The position numbers and the translations under genes are program-made. From positions 1 to 10,644 of the forward strand of contig JBOHVS010000336.1 of the NCBI GenBank assembly GCA_050735975.1: DNA of 10,644 bases. The letters run 5' to 3'. The notes below the pieces were generated by a model. That model ran no database searches. It worked only from the letters and a program-made list of their open reading frames with translations, and was not told the origin of the DNA. Source of the stretch: DATMBL01 sp050735975. GTDB taxonomy: Bacteria > Desulfobacterota > Binatia > UBA9968. Shown here one piece after another: positions 1 through 6,102 of the stretch. Each line of letters starts with the position of its first letter. Within the stretch, counting starts at the first letter, position 1.

Positions 1-177
1 TGGTTTAGAGAGCCAATGCAGGAGCAAAAAGAGATCCTGGGCGAGGACCCGTGGTGCGATGGTTTGGAAAGAAACCGAAAGACGGTCGAGACACTGGTTG
101 AGTACTTGTACGAACAGGAAATGATCAACAAGAAACCAACTGTGGAAGAACTCTTCGCCCCTAATATATTGACCTGA
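1..177 (+). CDS. NMT1/4,5-dihydroxyphthalate decarboxylase-like protein, C-terminal fragment
   Basis: Frame 1 is open from the first base and ends with TGA at 175-177, giving the last 58 residues of a protein whose start lies outside the window. The readable pattern is GEDPW..GLERNRKT, then VEYLYEQ, then VEELFAP near the end. From memory this resembles the C-terminus of proteins annotated as 4,5-dihydroxyphthalate decarboxylase or as NMT1/THI5-type substrate-binding proteins, which share the periplasmic-binding-protein fold. The next gene starts only 40 bases after the stop on the same strand and is also an NMT1-type binding protein, so the two are probably co-transcribed. Whether this protein is an enzyme or a binding protein cannot be decided from 58 residues. 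That it is coding is fairly sure, from the open frame, good composition and tight spacing. Confidence 0.7.
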   Translation, partial: WFREPMQEQKEILGEDPWCDGLERNRKTVETLVEYLYEQEMINKKPTVEELFAPNILT

Positions 178-203
178 AAGAACGAGAGGCGAGATTATCC
201 CGT

Positions 204-212
204 AAAGGAGGT
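204..212 (+). promoter_or_regulatory. Strong Shine-Dalgarno site for the solute-binding protein gene
   Basis: AAAGGAGGT is close to a perfect anti-16S match. The GGAGG core ends six bases before the GTG at 218, which supports that non-ATG start. Confidence 0.8.
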
Positions 213-217
213 CCAGC

Positions 218-1222
218 GTGCAAACGAAGATATTAAAGGCGGTGCTATTAGTTACCCTATGTGAGTTGAGCTTTGTTTCGGCCGTTTGGGCGCAGCATAC
301 CAAGCTGAATGTAACAACTACTGGAGTATCTCCGACCAGCTTGCCGGCCTTCATTGCCAAGGAAACGGGCATCTTTGCAAAAAACGGTCTTGATGTGCAG
401 GTCATACGTGCAACTTCGAGCGTTTCGGTTCTAGGACTGATCTCGGGCGATCTCTCTATCATCGAAGTAGCGGCCCCGACTGTCGTTAGAAGTAACCTCA
501 GGGGATCGGACGTCGTCTACATTGCAGCGGGCGTTGTAACTTTGAACTACTGGTTAATGACCGCGAAAGCAATTAAAACGCCTGCTCACCTGAAGGGAGG
601 AATCATTGGATCATCGGATTTGACCGGCTCTTCATTTATCGCCATTCAGTTTGCGTTACGGAAACTGGGCCTCGATCCGAATAAGGACGTAGGAATTATT
701 CGGACCGGGGGAACACCGGAGCGTCTCATCGCTTTGCGCACCGGCCGCATACAGGCAACAGTGCTCAATCCACCGACAAATTTTATCGCTCAGAAGGAGG
801 GTTTTAACGTCCTGACCGATGTTACCGGAATGCCCTTTCAACATAATGGAGTAGTGACCACGCGGAAATTCATTCGGGAAAACCCGGAGACGGTCAGGAA
901 ATATGTCAAAGCTCACGTGGAGGCGATCCACCTCATGAAGACTGATCCAGAGACCGGGATCAAAGTGCTGATGAAGTTTTTGAAAGCCAAGGAGGCTGAC
1001 AGAGAATTGATCGAGAAGAGCTACAATATTTCTATGGGAGAAGAGGTTTATCCTCGGAAGCAATACCCGAGTCTGGCTGGGCTCAAGACCGTGCTCGACT
1101 CGATCGCGAAAGAAATCCCCGCGGCAAAAGATGCCAAACCTCAGGACTTCGTTGACAGCCGCTTTATCAAAGAACTGGATGAAAGCGGGTTCATTGAGAA
1201 CCTCTACAAGGGGAAAGGCTAG
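218..1222 (+). CDS. NMT1/THI5-type ABC transporter substrate-binding protein (SsuA/TauA-like), secreted
   Basis: This 334-residue protein starts at GTG behind a strong ribosome binding site. Residues 1-26 form a typical Sec signal peptide: a Lys-containing start (QTKILK), a hydrophobic core, and a probable cleavage after the AVWA motif near residue 25. The mature part begins like NMT1/SsuA binding proteins: residues 36-57 carry the 'GVSPT..PAFIAKETGIFAKNGLDV' pattern in which a resident 'enzyme' helix is followed by GIF..GLDV, and residues 77-93 (SGDLSIIEVAAPTVVRS) match the family's 'G.lD....' ligand-loop region. FIRENPETVRKYVKAHVEAI (about 218-237) is the usual C-terminal-lobe helix. The family binds small organic ligands such as sulfonates, pyrimidines or aromatic acids for an ABC importer, but no permease or ATPase gene follows in this window. 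The ligand is unknown. The gene is visibly less GC-rich than the genes to its right. Confidence 0.9.
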   Translation: MQTKILKAVLLVTLCELSFVSAVWAQHTKLNVTTTGVSPTSLPAFIAKETGIFAKNGLDVQVIRATSSVSVLGLISGDLSIIEVAAPTVVRSNLRGSDVVYIAAGVVTLNYWLMTAKAIKTPAHLKGGIIGSSDLTGSSFIAIQFALRKLGLDPNKDVGIIRTGGTPERLIALRTGRIQATVLNPPTNFIAQKEGFNVLTDVTGMPFQHNGVVTTRKFIRENPETVRKYVKAHVEAIHLMKTDPETGIKVLMKFLKAKEADRELIEKSYNISMGEEVYPRKQYPSLAGLKTVLDSIAKEIPAAKDAKPQDFVDSRFIKELDESGFIENLYKGKG

Positions 1223-1485
1223 CAAAACGGGACGTGTCTCGAAGGGGAAAGTTCTATGACGAAGACTTTGCATGCGTTGCGAGAGAACTAAAGCCCCATT
1301 CAACCTGACCCGAACATCCTCCCCGAATACGGCCTTCTCACTGTCATGACTCCTTCTAGTTCGAGTAAGTGGACGCGGCCTGTCCGCGCATGATATAGCC
1401 GGGCATCATGCCGCTTGCTTGGCTTTAGGACATCGAGACAGCTCGTCCCTTCGGCCGGCCGTGGAGTTTTATCCTGCGTTCACAG
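1223..1485. other. Intergenic spacer with no convincing gene
   Basis: This 263-base gap separates the binding-protein gene from the MFS gene on the same strand. I see no gene in it. A tiny ATG-to-TAA frame of 11 codons at 1256-1291, behind a weak purine stretch, has no recognisable product. The only clear structure is the inverted repeat at 1388-1411, listed separately, plus a GGCCGGCC palindrome at 1453-1460. No textbook sigma-70 promoter or U-tract terminator is obvious, although a promoter for the MFS gene is expected here. Confidence 0.5.
1388..1411. repeat. Inverted repeat GCATGAT...ATCATGC
   Basis: A perfect 7-base inverted repeat (1388-1394 with 1405-1411) flanks a 10-base GC-rich loop, about 75 bases upstream of the MFS start. 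It could form a hairpin or be a dimeric regulator site. No T-run follows, so a simple intrinsic terminator is unlikely. Confidence 0.4.
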
Positions 1486-2802
1486 ATGACCGACAAAGAA
1501 GAGGCGGAGCCGCCGAGAAGACAAGCGCCACAGCGAGGGTCGGAGCAAATATCGCGGGGTTCTTCCCGCGGATTGCTTCACCGTAGCGCCATTGAGGCGC
1601 TACGCCACCGTGAGTTCCGTTTGCTCTGGTTCGGCCACTCATTTACATCTTTGGCCTTTTGGATGGATCAGGTAGCCCGCGGTTGGCTCATTTATGAGCT
1701 GACGGACTCCGCGCTCCAGCTCGGTTTGGTGCGCGGGGTTCAGGCCATCCCCACTCTATTGCTGTCTCCGGTGGCTGGGAGCGCCGCCGACCGCTATTCG
1801 CGCAAGACGCAGATATTGATCGCCCAGGTCATCGACGGTTTGATGTTCGCGGCGTTGGCTTTGCTTATCTTTACCGGCAGGATCGAGCCGTGGCATGTGT
1901 ACGCCACCGCCTTTGGTATGGCTGTCGTCCAGACGTTTCAGCAGCCTGCCCGAGCGGCGATGATCGGCGATGTCGTGCCCTCGACCTATTTGACTAACGC
2001 CATCGGCCTCAACTCGAGCATCTTTAACGTGTCGCGAAGCACCGGTCCTGCCCTGGCGGGCGTGCTCATCGCAACGTTCGGCACGGGCGGGTCGTATGCC
2101 ACCCAGGCCGGGTTCTATCTTCTGGCGACCTTTTGGACCCTGCAACTGCGCCAAGCCGAAGGTTCTTCTGCCGGATCTCGCGGCCACTCGGGCCATGGCG
2201 CCTCCTTCGCTCGCAGCGTCGTTGAAGGATGGAGGTTCAGTTGGAACAACGAGTCCGTTCGCACCGCGCTGCTGGTGGTGATGTCGGCCTCTCTTTTCAT
2301 TGCGCCCTTCACCACGCTTTTGCCGGTATTCGCGCGCGACATCCTGGCTGTCGGCGCTACGGGGCAGGGGCTGCTCCTGACGGGTATGGGCGTGGGCGCG
2401 CTCGGCAGCGCGGTCATCATCGCATGGTTCGGTGACCGCCTGCCGAGGGGTCTCTTCATGCTGGGAGGTGTAATGTTGTACGGCGTCGGTGTGGTGGCGT
2501 TTTCGGCATCGCCGTGGTTTCAGCTTTCAATCATGTTGATGGTCATCATCGGCTTCGCCAACGTGTGTTCCCACGCGCTCGTGCAAACCGTGATTCAGAC
2601 CTACTCGCCGTCTGAATTTCGCGGCCGGACGATGTCCATTTTTCACATGAGCAACGTGGTTCTGACGGTTGGAAGCATGCTGATCGGCGCGCTGGCGACG
2701 CTCTGGGGCGGCCGGTGGGCGGTTGCCTTGATGGGTGTGGCCGGCGCGCTCGCCACGGTCGCGATCCATGTGACCTTGCCGCGCGCGCGTCATATCCGCT
2801 AG
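1486..2802 (+). CDS. MFS transporter, EntS/MFS_3-like exporter
   Basis: The 438-residue product is a typical 11-12-helix major facilitator protein. Residues 1-38 are polar and probably disordered cytoplasm. The EFRLLWFGHSFTSLAFWMDQVARGW segment (about 43-67) is the first helix of the MFS_3 (enterobactin exporter EntS-like) group. GSAADRYSRK (98-107) is MFS motif A in the loop between helices 2 and 3, and FQQPARAAMIGDVVP (151-165) followed by NAIGLNSS is the helix 5 region characteristic of this group. A hydrophilic Gly/Ser/His-rich loop (about 224-240) links the two halves, and GDRLPRG in the second half is the motif A counterpart. The family exports small molecules by proton antiport; the substrate cannot be inferred. 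The ATG at 1486 is the only ATG before the in-frame stop at 1426-1428 and has no good ribosome binding site, so the true start is uncertain. It stands alone between two spacers. Confidence 0.9.
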   Translation: MTDKEEAEPPRRQAPQRGSEQISRGSSRGLLHRSAIEALRHREFRLLWFGHSFTSLAFWMDQVARGWLIYELTDSALQLGLVRGVQAIPTLLLSPVAGSAADRYSRKTQILIAQVIDGLMFAALALLIFTGRIEPWHVYATAFGMAVVQTFQQPARAAMIGDVVPSTYLTNAIGLNSSIFNVSRSTGPALAGVLIATFGTGGSYATQAGFYLLATFWTLQLRQAEGSSAGSRGHSGHGASFARSVVEGWRFSWNNESVRTALLVVMSASLFIAPFTTLLPVFARDILAVGATGQGLLLTGMGVGALGSAVIIAWFGDRLPRGLFMLGGVMLYGVGVVAFSASPWFQLSIMLMVIIGFANVCSHALVQTVIQTYSPSEFRGRTMSIFHMSNVVLTVGSMLIGALATLWGGRWAVALMGVAGALATVAIHVTLPRARHIR

Positions 2803-2810
2803 TCTAAGTC

Positions 2811-2871
2811 TAGCAGGCCGCTGAAAAAGACTCATATGCCAATGCCGATTGCCCTGAGCTTGGTCGAAGGG
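2811..2871. repeat. REP-like interspersed palindromic element
   Basis: TAGCAGGCCGCTGAAAAAG lies at 2811-2829, and the near-palindrome CCCTGAGCTTGGTCGAAGGG at 2852-2871. Outer CCCT/AGGG and inner GA/TC can pair into a bulged hairpin. From memory, both strings closely resemble short intergenic repeats scattered through many environmental proteobacterial genomes (the 'CCTTCGACAAGCTCAGG' type). They sit directly after the MFS stop, a usual place for such elements, and could protect or end the transcript. Confidence 0.5.
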
Positions 2872-2987
2872 TGCGCTCAATCGCCTCGCTCCAACGTACT
2901 AACTCGCAAAGCGCATGGAGCAAGGGGCAGGGAGTCCGGATAAAAAGTTTAACGAGAAACGAATTATTCGGTGGCGCATCTCCACTG

Positions 2988-2995
2988 AAGGAGGT
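2988..2995 (+). promoter_or_regulatory. Shine-Dalgarno site that sets the start of the PEP mutase-family gene
   Basis: AAGGAGGT ends three bases before an in-frame GTG at 2999. The open frame continues upstream to an ATG at 2915, but nothing resembling a ribosome binding site precedes that ATG and the extra 28 residues do not look like the family. Confidence 0.75.
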
Positions 2996-2998
2996 CAC

Positions 2999-3904
2999 GT
3001 GAGACCTACTGCTGCATTGCGAAGAATACTCGCTGAACCGGGTTGCACCATGTCCGTATCGGCTCACGATCCACTATTGGCGCGGCTCGTCGAACAAACC
3101 GGCTTCAAGATTGTCGGACTATCGGGGAACGCCATCGCTGCGGCGTATCTGGGCATGCCGGATATGGGATTTGTGAACCTCGGCGATATGGTCAATGTGG
3201 CGCGCAGAATCGCCACCGCCGTGAGTATCCCGGTATTGGTAGACGCAGATACCGGATACGGTAATGCGATGGCTGTCTTGAGGACCGTTCGCGAGCTGGA
3301 ACAGGCTGGCGCGGCGGGTATCATCATCGAAGACCAGATCGACTATAAGAAGTGCGGTATGATACGGACAGCGCATCCCGTAGTCCCTGCTGAAGACCAT
3401 GCCGCCAAGGTCCGAGCGGCATGCTCGGCCAGGTCGGATCCCGACTTCGTCATTGCTGCGAGGACTGATGCCGCGGCCGATTTCGGCTTGGATGAGGCTA
3501 TCAGGCGCGGATTTCTGTACGCTGAAGCCGGCGCAGATATGCTGAATATTCAAATCCCCGGCGCCCCGGACGAGGTCGAGCGGATCGGCAAAGCCAGGCT
3601 GCCCGTGCCGCTCATGGCGAGCATGGATGAGGGCAAGAAGCTTTCCCTTAACGATTTATCCTTTCTGTCCTCGGCCGGGTACAAGATCGCTTCATTTCCC
3701 GGTCTGGTCCGCTACACCGTGGTCCGAGCGGTAAGAGAGAATCTCGCCCACCTCATGGAGCACAAATCCACCGTCGGGATAAGAGATCGATTGGCGACAG
3801 TGGAGGAATACTTTGCGTCGGTAGACTTGGATCGTTTCCTCGATCTGGAAAAGGACTTATTGCGGCCGTTTCGAGGAGGCAAGAAAAGCACGGTTGTCGA
3901 ATAA
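2999..3904 (+). CDS. Isocitrate lyase/PEP mutase superfamily enzyme (2,3-dimethylmalate lyase/CPEP mutase-like)
   Basis: From the GTG start the product is 301 residues, the usual length for non-ICL members of the superfamily. It opens like them (RPTAALRRILAEPG...DPLLARLVEQTGF) and keeps the Mg-binding core: DADTGYG at 82-88, IIEDQ at 109-113 and IAARTDA at 152-158, on a (beta/alpha)8 barrel. These enzymes make or break C-C or P-C bonds next to a carboxylate (methylisocitrate lyase, dimethylmalate lyase, oxaloacetate decarboxylase, PEP phosphonomutase); the exact reaction here is unknown. The catalytic loop reads KKCGM at 117-121, so the Cys of lyases is kept but the usual His of K(K/R)CGH is Met. 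The family's TGYG-like segment near residue 42 is SGNA. The gene stands alone, convergent with the operon on the other strand. The superfamily is certain; the reaction is not. Confidence 0.88.
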   Translation: MRPTAALRRILAEPGCTMSVSAHDPLLARLVEQTGFKIVGLSGNAIAAAYLGMPDMGFVNLGDMVNVARRIATAVSIPVLVDADTGYGNAMAVLRTVRELEQAGAAGIIIEDQIDYKKCGMIRTAHPVVPAEDHAAKVRAACSARSDPDFVIAARTDAAADFGLDEAIRRGFLYAEAGADMLNIQIPGAPDEVERIGKARLPVPLMASMDEGKKLSLNDLSFLSSAGYKIASFPGLVRYTVVRAVRENLAHLMEHKSTVGIRDRLATVEEYFASVDLDRFLDLEKDLLRPFRGGKKSTVVE

Positions 3905-3951
3905 ACCGCACGAACGTCACAGCGACCGGTGATGAAGGCTCGGAAGCGAAA

Positions 3952-3970
3952 GGGGACGTAATCTGACCCC
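3952..3970. repeat. Short REP/RAYT-type repeat remnant between convergent genes
   Basis: GGGGACGTAATCTGACCCC lies in the 86-base gap between two convergent genes. From memory, 'GGGGTCAGATTAC(G)'-like strings occur widely around IS200-like REP-associated transposases in environmental bacteria. The GGGG and CCCC ends can pair, so it may also act as a weak bidirectional terminator hairpin. No transposase is present. Confidence 0.35.
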
Positions 3971-3990
3971 AAGTTTCGGCCCGTGGGCGG

Positions 3991-5034
3991 CTATAGGATG
4001 CGGTTGAACCACAGGAGCGAAAGCAACGCCGACACGAGCGCAGTGACGGCCGCCGCTGCCGAAAACAGGGCGCTGATTTCCATATCCTTTTTCTCCAGTA
4101 CGAGCCGGGCGTTCAGCGACTCGTAGACTTTCTTTAGATCAATTGCGGTGCCCGCGTAGAAATACTCGCCGTGTGTCATCTTGGCTATGGCCTTGAGCGT
4201 CTCCTCGTCGAGCCGCACACGCATGGACCAGCCTCCAAAGCCGATGGTCTCTCCGCTTCTCGTGCCGAATCCCACGGTGAAGACACGAACGCCGCGGTCG
4301 GCGGCCATGCGGGCCGCCTCGATGGAGTCGGGGCCCGTGGTCCTCTGGCCGTCCGTGAGCAAAATGATGGCGGCGGATGTGTAGGATCCGGGCGGAACCG
4401 GTTTGAACGCTGGTTTTTCCGCTTTGCCAGCCTGATCGAGCGGGACGCCGCGCGGCGCGTTACGGCCGTAAATTAACGAGCTCACGTCGATGCCTTCCTC
4501 AGGGAAGATCGTCGCCAGGGAGACGATGATGCCGCTGCCGATCGCAGTGGCGCGTTGCACTTGGAAACGATCGATTGCGGCAACGATATCCTCGCGATTG
4601 TGAGTGGGCATCTGCACGACCGACGCCGTTCCGGCGAAGGACACCACTCCGATGCGTACGCTTGGCGGCTGCTCAGCAACAAAAGCCTTGGCGGCGGCCT
4701 GCGCCGCCGAAATTCGATTGGGCTCCACGTCCGTGGCGCGCATGCTGCCGGAGACGTCCATGGCGAGAATAATGGTTCGCTGTTGGGATGGCAGGGTGAT
4801 AACGGCGGCAGGGCGGGCAATCGCGACGATCATCGCGATGAGCGCAACCAGGAAAAGAAGCGGTGGAATGTGACGGCGTAGTCTCTGGCCCGCGCCCATC
4901 GCTTCTTTCACCATGCCCAAGCTGGCGTACCTGAGTGCGGCCTCCTTCTTCCGGCGCAACAGATAAAAGTATGCGGCAACCAGCGCCGGCACAATCAGCA
5001 GAAGCCAGAGCATCTCAGGCCATAGAAATGTCAT
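3991..5034 (-). CDS. BatA-like VWA-domain membrane protein
   Basis: The 347-residue product has the Bat (aerotolerance) architecture: hydrophobic helices at about 8-26 and 57-74, a von Willebrand factor A domain at about 87-310, and a last helix at about 321-344. The metal-ion-dependent adhesion site is intact: DVSGS at 93-97, T163 and D228 (LLTDGQ). The loop between helices 1 and 2 is very basic (LRRKKEAALRY, RLRRH), so by the positive-inside rule it is cytoplasmic and the VWA domain faces the periplasm. Such proteins work with MoxR ATPases in envelope folding or stress tolerance. The ATG lies inside the end of the DUF58 gene (20-base overlap) behind GAGGT, indicating translational coupling. 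It is the last gene of the operon; no BatB, BatD or TPR gene follows before the convergent neighbour. Confidence 0.92.
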   Translation of the reverse strand: MTFLWPEMLWLLLIVPALVAAYFYLLRRKKEAALRYASLGMVKEAMGAGQRLRRHIPPLLFLVALIAMIVAIARPAAVITLPSQQRTIILAMDVSGSMRATDVEPNRISAAQAAAKAFVAEQPPSVRIGVVSFAGTASVVQMPTHNREDIVAAIDRFQVQRATAIGSGIIVSLATIFPEEGIDVSSLIYGRNAPRGVPLDQAGKAEKPAFKPVPPGSYTSAAIILLTDGQRTTGPDSIEAARMAADRGVRVFTVGFGTRSGETIGFGGWSMRVRLDEETLKAIAKMTHGEYFYAGTAIDLKKVYESLNARLVLEKKDMEISALFSAAAAVTALVSALLSLLWFNRIL

Positions 5035-5998
5035 GACTACCTCTTAGGTGCTTCGGCACGCTTCCGCCCGCCGCCAACTGGCGGCGCCGCTTGCGCAGGT
5101 CGGCAAACCGCAGAATCGCATCGACGAGATTATCGTTTGTGGACAACTCCAGCGCGTCCACCCCGGCCTGCCGGAATGCCGACCGAAGCTCTTTCTCACG
5201 CCGCTCGGCCAAAGCGGCGAAGCGCTTCCTGAAAGGCCGATCGTGAGTATCGACGAATAACTGCTCGCCGGTCTCGGCGTCACGCATAACGAGCAGCCCA
5301 AGGTCGGGCAATTCCATCTCCAACGGATCGTAGAGTCGCACGGCGACGATCTCATGGCGCTGCGCAAGATGAGCCAGCGGCTCCGCCCAGCCGGGCGCGC
5401 TGATGAAGTCGGAGACGACGAAAACGAGGGATCGCCTTTGCATGACCCGAAAAGCGCTCCGCAGAAAATCGCACAGGTTCGTCGCGGCCGAACTGGAACG
5501 CTCGGGCCGCGAAAGGATCCGGTGGAGGACGTGGAGCGCGTGGCGCCGGCCGCTCCGCGCCGGGATCACCGTATCTACACTGTCGCCATAGAACAGCGCC
5601 CCCACGCGATTGCCGTGACGGGTCAAGAGCCGCGCCAGTACGGTGACGAATTCGGTCGACACGGACCGCTTCTTCAAGTGAGAGCCGAAATCCACGGACG
5701 GGCTCAGGTCCAGCAGAAACCACGCCGTCACTTCTCGATCTTCATTGTACACCCTGACATAGGGTGTCTGGAGACGCGCGGTGACGTTCCAATCGATGTA
5801 ACGGACATCGTCGTGATACTGGTACTCGCGCAGTTCGGCCAAATCCAGCCCGAAGCCGCGAAACAAGGTGTGGTAATCGCCATGAAGCAGCCCGTCCAGG
5901 CGACGAATCACGGTCCACTCCAGGCGCTGCAATATGTTTTCAGCTCCGGCACGCTGGCTTACAGCGTATGGCCTATGGCGTATGGTTTCTGGGTTCAT
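5015..5998 (-). CDS. DUF58 domain-containing protein (MoxR-associated, VWA-like fold)
   Basis: The 327-residue protein lacks membrane helices and is probably cytosolic. The DUF58 signature is clear: LREYQYHDDVRYIDWNVTAR at about 56-75, followed by a VWA-like core with DLSPS at 97-101 (intact DxSxS), T173 and the VVSDF strand at 194-198. DUF58 proteins are regular partners of MoxR AAA+ ATPases; their biochemical role is poorly defined. The gene lies 104 bases after moxR and overlaps the next gene by 20 bases. Its only ATG start (5998) sits inside a block of direct repeats and has no ribosome binding site; residues 1 to about 13 are encoded by the repeat. Recognisable homology begins at AENILQRLEWTVIRRLDGLL (19-38). 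An alternative start is the TTG at 5932-5930 (residue 23), preceded by GGAG eleven bases away. Confidence 0.9.
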   Translation of the reverse strand: MNPETIRHRPYAVSQRAGAENILQRLEWTVIRRLDGLLHGDYHTLFRGFGLDLAELREYQYHDDVRYIDWNVTARLQTPYVRVYNEDREVTAWFLLDLSPSVDFGSHLKKRSVSTEFVTVLARLLTRHGNRVGALFYGDSVDTVIPARSGRRHALHVLHRILSRPERSSSAATNLCDFLRSAFRVMQRRSLVFVVSDFISAPGWAEPLAHLAQRHEIVAVRLYDPLEMELPDLGLLVMRDAETGEQLFVDTHDRPFRKRFAALAERREKELRSAFRQAGVDALELSTNDNLVDAILRFADLRKRRRQLAAGGSVPKHLRGSHDISMA

Positions 5999-6084
5999 CT
6001 ATATGCCATTAGTCAGCGTATCGCCTATGGCATATGGCGTATAGCTATGCTTCCTAAATTGCGTTCATCTATATGCCATAAGCT
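5962..6084. repeat. Degenerate TATGGC/GCCATA microrepeat block with a 17-base direct repeat
   Basis: GTTCATCTATATGCCAT occurs exactly at 5993-6009 and 6063-6079. CAGCGTATNGCCTATGGC occurs at 5962 (N=G) and 6014 (N=C), each followed by further TATGG units. The whole block reads as two diverged copies of a longer unit built from shorter GCNTATGG-like units. It fills the spacer between the end of moxR (6103) and the DUF58 gene and runs into the 5' end of the latter. It contains NdeI-like CATATG palindromes and could form several small hairpins in the operon mRNA. Confidence 0.75.
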
Positions 6085-6102
6085 ATGAGCCATATGCAGC
6101 CG

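Noticed and set aside
1256..1291. 11-codon ORF after the solute-binding protein gene
   Set aside because: Too short, with only a weak purine-rich stretch upstream and no recognisable product or leader-peptide logic such as a run of one amino acid codon.
656..1303. 215-codon minus-strand open frame antisense to the solute-binding protein gene
   Set aside because: It lies opposite a clear gene with signal peptide and ribosome binding site, and its product shows no family-like motif. It is a shadow frame.
2915..2998. 28-residue N-terminal extension of the PEP mutase-family protein from the ATG at 2915
   Set aside because: There is no ribosome binding site before that ATG, while a strong one precedes the in-frame GTG at 2999, where family-like sequence begins.
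5962..6084. The repeat block as a CRISPR array
   Set aside because: The repeated units are degenerate and overlapping, with irregular spacing (52 and 70 bases) and only two copies; no unique equal-length spacers and no cas genes.
5354..6088. 244-codon plus-strand open frame opposite the DUF58 gene
   Set aside because: It is antisense to a strongly conserved protein; its C-terminal residues are translated from the microrepeat. No recognisable domain.
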